Source of the DNA: Fulvia fulva
Lineage: Eukaryota > Ascomycota > Dothideomycetes > Mycosphaerellales > Mycosphaerellaceae
Length of the DNA stretch: 64,000 nt
Direction of reading: 5' to 3'
Assembly: GCF_020509005.1 (NCBI RefSeq)
Contig: NC_063017.1
Coordinates: forward strand, 2,542,001 to 2,606,000
Made by a program: the position numbers and the translations under genes. A model generated the notes under the pieces. The model worked only from the letters and a program-made list of their open reading frames with translations, was not told the DNA's origin and did no database searches. Below, piece by piece: positions 24,401 to 36,819 of the stretch. The stretch's first letter is position 1; every line of letters begins with the position of its first letter.

Positions 24401-26239
24401 GAGCTAATTACGGAGCAAATTCAGACCCTCTAGTACTACGGTAGGAACCGAGCGGCGTCCTTACTATCCCTCGATATCGTAGGGGCCTTCGATAACGTCT
24501 TATACTAAAGGCTAATACATATCCTATAGTAGAAAGGCATCCCCTAGTAGGCAACGTCGTTCGTCTACTCCTTTCTCTAGGAACGGACGACATACCTAGT
24601 CCTAGGAAGGTATACGTCCGACCCGGTAAAGGCAGAGACTAGAATACTTTAGGGATCTACTCTCTCCCCTATCCTATTTCTAATATTTATGTCGGATCTA
24701 ATCCCCCTACTCACCTCTCCGTAAACCTTAGTATCGGGGTTCGTAGACGATATAAATATCCTAGCCTAGTCAGACTCGATAGAAGAGAACTGTCGCCTCC
24801 TTAAAGATAGGCATAAGAAATGCGAGGAGTAGGCAAAGAAGTATAGTGCCCGGTTCGCCCCTAAAAAGTACCAACTTATACACTTTAGTAAAGCGAGAAC
24901 ACACTATAATATAAAGGCGGCGGTAAGAATCTAAGGCTACGAGACTAAGCTATTAGCGGAGCTACGAGTACTAGGGATCTAGCTCGACCCGAAGCTAAGC
25001 TAGAACGTATAGATTAAGAAAGCCTAGAGTCGAGCGCAAGTTAACGAAGCCTCGATAAAGAGGCTTACGGCATCTATATAGGGAGCAATATTCGATAAGG
25101 TAAGAGTAATATATAAGGCGATCGTTAGACTAGCTATATTATACGGGGCATAGATTTAAGGAATAGGAGGCGTAGGTAAGCCGATCCCGAAACGGATAGA
25201 GTAACCCCTAAACAGGATATAGGTAGGCAACCTACGTAGGGTACTAGGCGTATATAAGATAACGTTAACAAGTACGGTAGAAATAGAGACAGGAATACCA
25301 CTAATCGGCTAGTATATCCGGGGAATAAGAATTCAATACGCGGTAAAGACGATAGGTTACCTAGTATAAACCACGATCTAGGAGGTAAAGAATAAGATAG
25401 AAAGCCGCTACCGGAGAGGGGCAGGATATAGGACAAGCCAAAAAGAGGATAACCTTACTACCTTTACGGCCGTATAGACAAGTACCGAATAGCTAGTACG
25501 AAAAGAGGAGGAGCGTAGGACTCGCTAGGCCGGCGGGAGCAAGGCTAAGACCTAAAGCCTAGCGGAACAGATAGTAAGCTACCTATAGGAGCAGGACTAG
25601 AAAAGGAAGCCCCCTAAGACAACAGGCCCGATAGCGCTCCGAGCCTTCTAGAGACATAATTACTAGCTATATAGGGACCTAACAAGGGCCGAAGCAAGTA
25701 TAGCGATCTAAAATAGGTCCGAATATATTAGATTAAGGGCCTACCTGTTTAGGAGACGCGCACTAGACATCTATAGCCTAGCCTACTAGTATGGCTACCT
25801 ATCGTAAAACCTAGAACATATACTACTACGATGCCCGTAGTGGGCGAGAGGTAGGGGAAATTAGAGGCACTAAGCGGGAAGGAGAGACTATAAGTCAATT
25901 ATTAGGGACAAAGGCAACATTCGCCGAATCTCTCGGTAGATACTATAGTAGGGATACCTCTAGTAGTTTAGCCTTACGAGCGAGACGGAGGAGTAGATAG
26001 ATAAGAGGCGGAAGCGAGGGGGGTTATAGATAGGGTAGTTATTAGGGCAGGCCTATAATACTAGCGTACCCCTAATAAGGGAAATTTGAGACGATAACGA
26101 GAAGGAAAAGATAGGCGGGAAGGAGGAGGGGTTTTCACTAACACGGTTTCCCCTCTATATATACAAAAACAAGATAGCATAGCTATATAGGCCAGAGGGC
26201 ACTATAACAGCTTAATGAAATATCTATCTATCTATCTAT
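21480..26239 (+). mobile_element. LINE-C copy 2 (forward)
   Basis: This is the right arm of the inverted repeat. An ORF1-like region lies at about 21490-22650. The endonuclease is at about 22670-23340, with a YNVNKSRDQVQ-like start near 22715. Reverse transcriptase is at about 24180-24960, with QKEDYTQPKSYRLIALLNT near 24228, LSLDIVGAFDNV near 24462 and FVDDINILA near 24740. A Cys/His-rich end and a TCTA tail at 26220-26239 follow. The 5' end is missing, ending against the WEIRD-like module at 21479. All domains are broken by TAG and TAA stops. The right flank is Gypsy-B reverse transcriptase. Confidence 0.87.
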
Positions 26240-29200
26240 TAATATCTAATTATAGGCCGGCTTTACGTAGACGTTATAGTACTTTACGTACTATTATATA
26301 TGTTCCTCGAATGTGTCGCTAAAGATTAGGATATTATCTAGATATACTAAATAGAAGTCATCGAGATACTCCCTAAGCGCATTATTAATATATAATTAGA
26401 ATGTTCCTAGAGTATTATATAGGCCGAAAGGTATTACTATATACTCGAATTGACTATAGCGAGTACTAAACGCAGTTTTCTATTTATAGCCCTCCGTAAT
26501 ACAAATACGGTTAAAGGTAGAGATAATATCGAGTTTAGTAAAGTACTTCTTCCTATTTAGGCGGTTTAGCGTTTCTTAGAATAGCGGTATTAGGTATCTA
26601 CTTTTGACCGTAAGGGCGTTAAGAGCTCTATAGTTAATATAGACCCGTAGACCGCCGCCTAGTTTACGTATAATTAGTACTAGTATAGAAGCCGGGCTCG
26701 TACTTCGTTATATCGCTCTAGATTATAGCTAATTATCGACCTACTTCTTAATTACCTTATTCTTACGAGACGACATTACGTATAACCGCTTGAAAGGAGG
26801 TGACTTAGTTTCTCTTTAAGGTGTATTTTATAGTCTTTACTAGGGCGGTAAGGTAGGATCTTCGATATATCCTAACGGTTAAAACAGTCCTCGAAATCGT
26901 ATAGTTCCTAGGGTAAGTAGACCTTAGCATCTTAGTCCTTGTCTTTGCCTTTTATAAATCTGTCGAAGTCGCTATTTACTATTATTATACATGCTATTAA
27001 GGGGTTTACTAACTATACCTTTCGAAGGTTTATAGCGTAGAGCCTAGTAGGATCGAAGTCTTACCTAGTCGCTACTATTACGTAGGCTCGTAATAGATTA
27101 GCGTAGTGCTTCTGACTAGGTAGTATAATCTATATTATATAGACTTCCGCTCCTTTCTTACGAGCTAGTTTTACTACGTAGGCCGCGGAGATGTTTACGA
27201 TATTGATCTCTAGTTCTAGCTCGACAACTCGTTACTTTTGTTTCGTATATCGGTACGGTCGCTTTAACGTCTTAACGCCGTCTACCGGTAACGGTTATCG
27301 AGTATATATACGGAAGTCATCCTCTTCGTCCTCGAACGTCGTATAGAACTATAGTTAGGGTATATACTTAGGTAACGATAGCGTAGGAGCGGTAACTTCG
27401 TCGGGGTTATCTTCTACTATCGGCGGTTAATAATTGCCTAATAGTACTAGCGTAGCTAGATAGTTAATAGACTGTACTATTAGGTACTTATTAGACCTCT
27501 AGTTTACCTTATAGGTACGGCATTTCAAATAATTCATTATTATAATGCCCTTCTCCTATTATATCTCTACTTCGTAGTCTACGAACTAACTAGAGCCGAG
27601 TACGATGTTATACTCTAGTGATTCTACTGAATAGTAGCTAAGGATTTCGACGTAGCCGCCGATATTAAAAGGGAAGTACGTAGACTCGGTAATAAGCTCG
27701 TTAGCGGAGCCGCTATTAGCTAGTCCTAATTAGAGAGGTTCTTCCTAGAGTCGAGGAAGATTATATATACGAACTTATATACTTAGAGGTAGTACTATAA
27801 TTAAGGAAGGCGAGAGCTTAATTACTATCTATACTACTAGGTATTATAAGGTAAGGGGACACTCTCGGCCTTAGTACCCCTCGTATAATAGGCGGTGTTA
27901 GAGAGCTTACTAATATACGTAAAGCCTACTCTAGTCCTTATATTACCGTATCTCGCTATATTTCCTTCTTAGTATTATATTCGTAAGTAGGACTAACGGT
28001 TATCGTACTTAAGCGTTAGTCTAGCTATTTCCCTATTACTAAGGGTTAGCCGGTGTCTATGTTATAGAGCTAGTATTCGCGCGCGGCGGAGGGCGCTTAT
28101 ACTACTTAATAGGGTAGCCTAGCGAGTATAAGTTATAATCTATACGGCGGTAGCGGATATAACCGCCTACTACGATAATGCTAGCCTTCTCCTTAGGCTC
28201 GAGCTTCTTAAGTTCCTTAAATTCGCGCGGTATCTAAGCGTATAGCTTAAGGCCTAAACCTTAGGCTACGCTAGGCGCGGTAGGCGTAGTACCGTTACTA
28301 CCGCTAGTACTACGAGGTAGTCGTAGTATAGCTAGTGTCTTTGACTTTAGGGGCTTAAACTTAGCTTCGAGCTTATAGTATAGGTCGACTAAGTCTTCGC
28401 GGTCCTTAGTCTCTATAGGCAGTGCCTCTATATATTTATAGTTAAGCTTACCCTCGAGTAGGCGGTGATTAGTCTTAGCTAATAGGTCGTATAAGTTGCG
28501 CTGTTCGTTATACTTAGCGATAAAGATAGAAAATGACTCGTTCTTACCCTACTATAAGACCTAGAGCTTCTAGAAGGCCTTGCCTACGACGTCCTTCTTA
28601 CTATACCGATCGAGAAGGAATTAGATCATCCTATTAATAGACTTAAAGGGGTTAACGTAATTGCGCTTAGTACGCTTAGAGGGTACTCGCGGATTGTATA
28701 GCTAGTACGGGTACCCGTCGAGGTAGTTACGGATATAGCGTAGTCCGTCCTCGATAGTCTAGAACTATATTACGGACAGCTTGATCTCTAGGTAATCGAG
28801 CTAACGGTTAAGGTTTATATTCTTATTATCGAACTTACTTTCTAGGTCCTTAACTAACTTGTTAGTATATATAATATTGACGGAGGGTTCGATAGTAGTG
28901 AACTAGCTAACGGCGGTATTACTAGTCACCCTAGAAGTACTACTAGGTATGCCCTAGCGTTCTTGTCGTAAGGAGTTACGGCGTAGGTAACGGCGTAGTC
29001 GACTATTATCTCTACCCTTATCGTTATTAGAGTTGTCTCCGTCGTTATCGCTACTACCTCTACTACCTCCTCGTTAGGTGCCTCTACCTATACGGTCCTA
29101 CTAAGTAGGAGGCGTAGGTAATCGTAAAACACCGTTACGACGAGGGGAGTAGACGCGGACCTAACGACTACGGTTATTATTATTATTACCGTTAGTACCG

Positions 29201-29450
29201 CTAGTATCGCTAGTACCGTTCGGGTCCTTAGCTACTAGCTAAGCCTTTAGCTCTACTACCTCCTTATTTAGAGCCTAATTACGCTTAGATAGGGCTTTGA
29301 TATCCTTAGGTAATATACCTACCTACGACTCCTCGACCTATCCGAAGAGCGTATCGTTATCCTATCGGAGGCGCTAATTAGCTTCCTTAAGGTCTTATGT
29401 CTAACTCTTATACTTCTAGTATTTGTTAAAGTAGAATATAAAGAGGCCCT

Positions 29451-32400
29451 AAAGGGTTATATTGCCTACTTAGGGCCAATTACTACTCGACGCGTCGGCT
29501 TATCGATCTCTACGCTAAAACAAGACATATTCGAAAGCTCTTATTAAGGCTATTCTAACGATATATAAAGTAGGCCACTACCCCTAGGACTAAGGGAGTT
29601 CTACCTTATTTAATCTGGACAGCTTAAAGCTCTCTTCACCCTGTTTCTTTAGCTCTAAACGCCGCGGAGGTGCCTAGCTACATTAGGTAACTCCTAGGTA
29701 ATAGTAGCCTAGGCTACGGTACTAACGGCGCCTACGGCCCTATAGGCGAAGCCCCCCTAAGACAACTAGTAGCAACTTATAGAGGACGTAAAAAGTATAG
29801 AAACTAACGATCAGCTCCCTTACCGGTCTCTATAGGTAATGATCACTTAGCTACGCACGGCGCTTATACTGTCGTATTACCGAGGGCAATAAGAAATAAG
29901 GACGACGTCCTAGGCGATTAGTAAGGCCACCCGGAATCAACACCCCTATAGCTAGGTATCGGTCGCGGCATCGATACTAGGCCCCCGCCGAACGTACGAT
30001 GTAGTTACGATCCGTATTATAGTAAAGGAAGACTAGGCCGAAGTTACGAAGCTATCGAACAAGGAGCTCGCCTAACGAATTAACTAACTAGGGGTAGTCG
30101 TAGTGAACTAACAGTCTAACGGCACTCTATAGATCTATACTAGCTCTACTACTACTAGGAGGCACCTAGAGGTATAGCTATAGTAGGTATCTAAGGTTGC
30201 GGTATTAGCGAAGGTCTTAACGAAACAATTTACGATCCTAGTCTACGATATACCTAAGGAGTTTGACCTAACCAACTAGGGTCACCTACGCGCTCTCTAA
30301 GAGGACAACCCGGTCACTCTTAACTCTCTAATCTAGAAGGCGACTTGGCTCTATAGGAAATGGCCAGAAGGCAAGAAGGCCTCGACGCTAATAGTATAGC
30401 TATAAGACGCGAAAGCGGCGGATCTAGCGATAGAACAAGGCCTAGTCTAGTAATATAGCCTTAAGACAGTAGAAAAGCACTCCTTATCCTTTCGTGTCCT
30501 CTAATGCTTCAAATGCTAACAGTATAGACACCAAACCTATACGTGTATAAACAAGTAGGCCTACTCGAACTATATAGGAGACTATATGTCTAGGGACTAT
30601 ATATCGACTACGAGACGGTACGCGAACTGTCCGGGGTACTACCTATCGTATAGTACGGAATGCCTATAGCGGAAACTAGCGAAAAACAAGGCAATCACAA
30701 ACAGAACCGTCGCCCTAAGATTCTACGGCGACCGTAAGGCTAGCCTATACCGGAACTAACTAGCGGCGGTCGGGTATAAGCGCCCTAGGGCCGAGAACGA
30801 TATAAAGGATACGTAACCTAGGGCGTACGGGAGGCTACGTGCTCTACTAGCTACGGCGAGGGAATCTAACTAGGCCCGGCTCCCCTTTAGTATATAGCCG
30901 ATAGGCGTAGACTAGGACGTATAGGGTAGTAGGACAAAGGACGATATAGAGGAAATGATTGTCGATGCCGATAACTAGCCTCGACACGCTTAGCATCATC
31001 TAGTATAACGTCAACTATCGTAAGGATATAGTCTAGAACCATTTCCTATACGAGGCGGACCCGCGCGTCCACTACGTCCTTACAATCTAGGAGCTATAGA
31101 TTAACCCGTACTATAAGAGACTAACGACCTATAAGTTACTAGGCTATACGACATACCTACGAGGCGACGGCAGACCCCGCACGTGCTTCTATGTTAGCAA
31201 GGACATACTAGAATCCGACTAGGAGGTAGTATACTACGTAGACGAAGAAGGCGGGGGCGATATTACCTCCCTCTACGTAGGTAGCACCTAGATATATAAC
31301 CTATATATACAACCGCTAGCCTCGAGGTCTAGCCGCGACCTAGGGGTCTATAGACACCTAGACAGTGCGCTTAAGAGACAAGGGTGCCACATCGTAGTAG
31401 GAGACTTTAATATATACTACCCTTCCTAGGAAAGCCTTATATAGCCGTACCCTATAGCCGACGAAGTACTCGACTTGATAGCGAGTAACGCAATTGCCCT
31501 TAATACCCCGAAGGACCTAGGCACCTAGAAGAGAGGGGGACTCTAAGGCACGATCGACCTCTCCTAGATCTTAGATAGCCACTACTATACGGTAACCTAC
31601 TATAGGATCGAACATGAACTCGAGGCGTCGTTAGACTATATACTAGTTAGGACCTCTATTACGACATAGATATAACGTATACTAGCGGGAACCCCTAAGC
31701 TAAACTAGGGAAAGGCCTACTAGGCCAATATCTAGGCGTACCTCGATGACTCTAAGAGGCTAGTCCAGATCGCGTAGTAGCAATATAACAGTAAAGACGA
31801 GATAGACGAAGTAGTCTAGGGGTTAATAGACGAAATAAGAAAAGCGACCTTACTTCACGTTCCGCTTACCTAACTAACGACATAGTCTAAACTATACTAG
31901 ACGCCGGAGTGCACTACGGTAGTAAGAGAAGCAAGGAGAGCCCGCCGGGTATAGACGAGCAGCTATAGCGAGGAGGCCTAGAACGTATATAGGGAGGTAT
32001 ACTAATAGAAGAAAGCTATAATACGAAGGGAGAAAGTAGTCGGCTAGAGGGCTATAGTAGAAGAAATCGCCGGCAAGCTAGAGAGGATGTAGAAGCTAGC
32101 GAAATAGGCCCGATAGGACCCTATATAGGGCCCCTCCTTCTCTATCCTAGCGCTATAATCGCCTAGTAGCCCGGTTAGCGACCCCGAGGCCAAGGCGCGT
32201 CTACTAGCTAGCAAGTTCTTCCCGCCCCTAGTCGAGGCTGATCTAAGCGACATAAACAGCTCTACTCCCCTAGCCCCTAGTATCGCGGTCTAACAGGAGG
32301 TGTCCGAGGGAGAAGTTGCCGCTATACTAAGGAAGTTACCGGCGAAGAAAGCCCCGGGGCCGGATAGGATCCTAAACGAGCTACTAAAGAAGTATAGAGA

Positions 32401-34460
32401 TCAACTAGCCCTAGTAGTTATAGCGATCTTTAACGCCTGCCTATAGACCGGGTACTACCCGATAGCTTTTAAACAATCGACGATAGTGGTCCTACGTAAG
32501 CCGTAGAAGGAAGACTATACGTAGGTAAAGTCGTACCGCCTAATTACGCTCCTTAACACTCTTAGGAAGGCGCTTAAGAAGCTAGTTATAACGAGACTCT
32601 CCGAGGCGGTAGAGGAACACTCCCTACTCCCGGACACCTAGATAGGTACGCGCCTATAGCGATCGACGCTATCCGCGATAGAACTTATTACCTCTTAGGT
32701 AAAGGCTATCTAGTATAAGAATAGGGACAAGGTGGCTTCCTTACTTAGCCTAGACATATCGGGAGCCTTCGACTACGTGTTATACCCGCGGCTACTCTAT
32801 ATCCTAAGGTCGAAAGGACTCCCTAAGTGGCTTGTTAACTTCGTACGGTCCTACCTCTAAAACCGTAGTACGTCGATCCTAGTCGGCTAGTATAGAAGCC
32901 TATTTCAAGTAGTCTATACTAGAATCCCGTAAGGCTTAACGCTAGTACCTATTCTGTTCCTCTTCTTTATAGCGACGCTACTCCTAGCCCTAGAATCCTA
33001 GAACACCGCTACGAGCGGCTTCGTAGACGACATAAACATCCTAGCGTAGTCTTCCTCGACTAAGGAGAACTATAGGCTACTAGAAGAGAAGCACAAGATC
33101 TACGAGGACTAGGCTAGGAGGCACGGGGCTCGGTTTGCCCTAGAAAAGTACAATCTGATACACTTTACGCGCCGGCCACAGTTCCACAATATATAAGCTT
33201 CTATCTAGATATAGGGGCATACGACTAACCCGGCAAATTAGCTTAGGATCCTCGGACTATAGGTGGACCCGGCGCTACGGTAGAGGAAGTACGTATAGGT
33301 AATATTACGGAAAGCTAAACAGAATATAGCATTATACTAGAGGCTTACTACGTCTATATAGGGGGCGGACTTCCGGTAGTCACGACTTCTATATACGGCT
33401 ATTATACGGCCAGTCCTTACCTATAGTAGCCAAGTGTGGTCCTTAGGCGAGAGGGCCTACCTATCGAAGGGACTCGTCGCGCCGCTAGCGAAGATCTAAA
33501 ACTAATGCCTAAGGAAGGTTACCGGGGTATATAAGTCGATACTAACGAGGATACTTAAGCACGAGACCGCTATACCGCCGATCGACCTATACATCTAGGG
33601 ACTACGGACCTCCTACTTAGGCAAGTCGGCATAGTACCTAGTATAGAAGGTCATCGCTAGTGTAGTCGTAAGGGCCCGCGAATTAGTACTAGCGTATAGG
33701 GGCATTCGACCCGGAAACGAGCCGAACTACCGGGTAAGGGACGAATAGCTAGTAATATAATAGGAAGGTAAGAAATCGTTTATAGAGCAACTATAGAAAG
33801 AGAGGTGGAACAACTAGGTTATAGGGCATAGTGGACGCCCTTAGCTAGCGGGACAACCTAAGGAATAGTTAGCTACAAAATCCGCGGTCATGTACCCCCC
33901 GAAGCTTATCTACTACCGCCTTACGAGGGTATAGAGTAGTATAGTAACCCAACTACGAAGCGAACACATCGGCCTCTAGGGGTACCTATTATAGAGGAAG
34001 GTTCTAGGATACACGAATACTAGCTACCCCTACGGCTATCGCTCCTAGAACGTACGGTACGTACTCCTCGTCTATCCGAGGTAGTCGCTAGGAAGGGGGG
34101 AGTAGATAGTAAAGGCGAGGAACCGGACGATTAGGGCACTTCTTAACAACGCTAAGGACCTACGGCGTATTGCGAACTAGATACTAGAGAAGGGCTGGCT
34201 AGAATAGTACCGCCTAGTAGGAACAGTATAGGAAGAGAGGACACGACGTAGCGCGACGAGACCGGCTAGGAGCGGGGGCTAACGGGGTAGTGACATAGAC
34301 TACGTACGTTTAGAGGGAAAGCTAAACTAGACAAGGAGTAGTCGGGGGCGGGAAGGGTTTTCACCTATTCGGGTTTCCCTTTGTACATAATAATAGATAT
34401 ATACCTATATAGGCCGGATAGGGTCCTAGAATAGGGGAATGACAAATCTATCTATCTATC
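29451..34460 (+). mobile_element. LINE-A copy 2, near full-length (5.0 kb, RIP-mutated)
   Basis: It is flanked by the 14 bp duplication TATAAAGAGGCCCT at 29437-29450 and 34461-34474, inside Gypsy-B gag. ORF1 (about 29650-30960) carries CCHC-like zinc knuckles near 30500-30660. ORF2 starts near 30970 with an apurinic-type endonuclease, including the VVGDFNIYYPS block near 31395. Reverse transcriptase follows at about 32350-33070, with LSLDISGAFDYVLYPRLLY near 32750 and FVDDINILA near 33025. Then come an RNase H-like region and a Cys/His end. The element ends TCTATCTATCTATC. It is the best reference for the LINE-A family here; copy 1 begins at the equivalent of about 31444. Confidence 0.9.
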
Positions 34461-35203
34461 TATAAAGAGGCCCTTAACATCCTTATCCTTTTCGAGTTGA
34501 CTAAGACTCTCGGATACGATATTACGTTCCTTCTTTATATCGGCGTACTTACGCTATATAACCTTATTAGCCTTCTTTAGGGACTCGACCTAGTTAAAAA
34601 GTGTGATAAAGGCTGACTATATCTAGCGAACGAGGTGAAACATAATCTCCGGGTATACTATAGTACGAGTCGCGAACTCGGCTAGGCTCTTAATAGTAGT
34701 ATACTCTAAGGCGATTGCCTACTCCTTAGGTTAGCGTATATTATTAGTTTTACTATCTTATATAGATATATTATCTCTTGACTCTATGATCTTATACACC
34801 TTGATTCCTCCTTCTTCTAAGATCTATTCTTCGTTAAGGAATTGTATAAAGTTAATAGGGTCGGAGGTTAAGGCAAACTACTATTCTTTAGGTAGTAGAT
34901 TCTTCTCGATCTCTTATTATTCGGCGGCGAATACGTTCGAGTCGTCGTCGGAAGGGAAGGTACCTAGGGCGGTATCGATATCTAGGTTATCGAGTATCTA
35001 CGTTTTAGTAGATACTATTAGGAAAAGCTTAGCGCGTATAAGCGACTAACGCTTATACTTACTAAGATCTAGATAAAGAGGTTACTTAGGTAAGAGCACC
35101 CCGTTAGTAGTACTACCGGGTGTAGCTATATTATACTATTACGTAGTAGATAAGACTACTCTCTTAGTAGGTATATAAGGGCCCTATAAGAGTAGGGAGC
35201 CGC

Positions 35204-35417
35204 GCGTTTTACGCGAAGGAGAGAGGTGATCTATTGACTTAACTAATGCGCTTGTTTACGCGACTATAGTTGTTATTAGTACGCCTATACGCGCGACTCG
35301 ACGGTTAGTAACTATAGTGAACTTGACCTACCTTAACGCGTTTTATACGAAGGAGAGAGGTGATCTATTAACTTAACTAATACGCTTATTTACGCGACTA
35401 TAGTTATTATTAGTACG
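35204..35417. repeat. 80 bp direct duplication inside the Gypsy-B LTR
   Basis: Positions 35204-35283 and 35338-35417 are two copies of an 80 bp sequence at a 134 bp period. Most differences are G/A or C/T. Copy 2 has lost TG and CA that copy 1 keeps, for example ATGCGCTTGTTT against ATACGCTTATTT. Each contains the hexamer-like GTTTACGCGACTATAG block. These may have been LTR promoter repeats. Confidence 0.7.
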
Positions 35418-35622
35418 ATTTGATTGTAACTACTAGCCTGACTAGATAGGCCGCTTATAAGACCGAATAAACTATTACGGGTAGTGATCTATAAGACGAT
35501 AGTATAGGGTTACCGTAAAATAAGCGTTGTTTAGTAAGGCTACGAAAGAGAAGCGCGAAGCGCGCGAGATATATAAGGAAGCGCTAAGGCGCGCGACGTT
35601 ACGGTAGTAGTGAACCGTAACA

Positions 35623-35803
35623 CTTCCTAGCGACTACCTCGGATAGACGAGGAGTACGTACCGTATATTCTAGGAGTAACAGCCGTAGGGGTAGCTAGTA
35701 TTCGTATATTCTAGAACCTTCCTCTATAATAGGTACCCCTAGAGGCCGATATGTTTGCTTCGTAGTTAGGTTACTATACTACTCTATACTCTCGTAAGGC
35801 GGA
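35623..35803 (-). mobile_element. LINE-A fragment (reverse)
   Basis: This 181 bp piece matches the reverse complement of LINE-A 3' sequence (compare 20001-20175), from the Cys-rich end inward. It adjoins the Gypsy-B LTR on the left and LINE-C copy 3 on the right. It looks like a broken remnant into which Gypsy-B inserted. Confidence 0.75.
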
Positions 35804-36635
35804 TCGATACTAATAGTAATAGAGCTAATTACGGAGCAAATTTAGACTCTCTAGTACTACGGTAGGAATCGAGCGGCGTCCTTACTATCCCTCGACATCG
35901 TAGGAGCCTTCGATAACGTCTTATACTAAAGGCTAATATATATCCTATAATAGAAAGGTATCCCCCGGTAGGTAACGAAGTTCGTCTACTCCTTTCTCTA
36001 GGAACGGACGACGTACCTAGTCCTAGAGAGGTATACGTCCGACTCGGTAAAGGTAGAGGCTAGAATACCTTAGGGATCTACTCTCTCCCCTATTCTATTC
36101 CTAATAGTTATGTCTAATCTAATCCCCCTACTTACCTCTCTATAAACCTTAGTATTAGGATTTATAGACGATATAAACATTCTAGCCTAGTTAGACTCGA
36201 CGGAGGAGAACTATCGCCTCCTTAAAGATAGGTATAAGAAATACGAGGAGTAGGTAAAGAAGTATAGTACCCGGTTCGCCCCTAAAAAGTACTAGCTTAT
36301 ATACTTTAGTAAAGCGAGAACGTACTATAATATAAAGGCCGCGGTAAGAATCTAAGGATATAAGACTAACCTATTAGCGGAGCTACGAGTACTAGGGATC
36401 TAGCTCGACCCGAAGCTAAGCTAGAACGTATAGATTAAGAAAGCCTAGAGTCGAGCGTAAGCTAACGAAGCCTCGATAAAGAGGCTTACGGCGTCTATAT
36501 AGGGAGTAATATTCGATAAGGTAAGGGTAATATATAAGGCGATCGTCAAACTAGCTATACTATACGGGGTATAGATCTAGGGGATAGGAGGCGTAGGTAA
36601 GCCGATCCTAAAACGGATAGAGTAACCCCTAAATA

Positions 36636-36819
36636 TATAAGGGCGCGCGTACTATAGGGTCCGAACGAGATAGTTATTATTCTACGAAGCTACGAAAGAG
36701 GAGCGCGAGGCGCGGCGAAGTTATAAAGCAAAGCTAAGCCGCGCTAACCTAATACGGAAGGTCCGCGGTTTAGCCGGGCCGACGTAGCTATAGTAAGGGG
36801 TCACGGGCTACCCGTGATA
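36636..36819 (-). repeat. 3' LTR of Gypsy-A copy 2
   Basis: It is 184 bp and nearly identical to 43599-43782; a few differences are C/T or G/A (for example GCAAAGC against GTAAAGC). In element orientation it begins TATCACGGG and ends CCCTTATA. Confidence 0.9.

Larger units (their letters stand above)
14359..26239. repeat. Large inverted repeat: about 4.76 kb arms, 2.37 kb spacer
   Basis: The left arm is 14359-19114 and the right arm 21480-26239, with the centre of symmetry at 20297. The spacer holds the 5' leftover of LINE-C, a Gypsy-B scrap, a LINE-A 3' fragment and the WEIRD-like module. Several stretches are identical, for example 15158-15460, 16001-16186 and 18243-18482 with their partners. 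Others differ mainly by C/T or G/A changes, for example 17560-17720 against 22874-23034. The outer 500 bp or so of each arm is the most diverged. Confidence 0.9.
26240..35622 (-). mobile_element. Ty3/Gypsy element, Gypsy-B (reverse, 5' LTR to reverse transcriptase, interrupted)
   Basis: On the minus strand the element starts at 35622 with an LTR beginning TGTTACGGTTCACTACTACC. It runs through gag (about 35100-34475 and 29436-28000), a knuckle near 28120 and a protease-like region, to reverse transcriptase (26800-26240). In the knuckle C-x2-C-x4-H-x4-C, the Cys and His positions read Tyr, a RIP change. Reverse transcriptase includes [16 protein letters not shown] near 26300-26350. LINE-A copy 2 splits the gag region. 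The pol 3' half and 3' LTR are absent, since the element stops where LINE-C begins. The 5' LTR length is not certain (perhaps about 470 bp). The open frame at 34786-35049 on the plus strand is not a gene. Confidence 0.8.
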
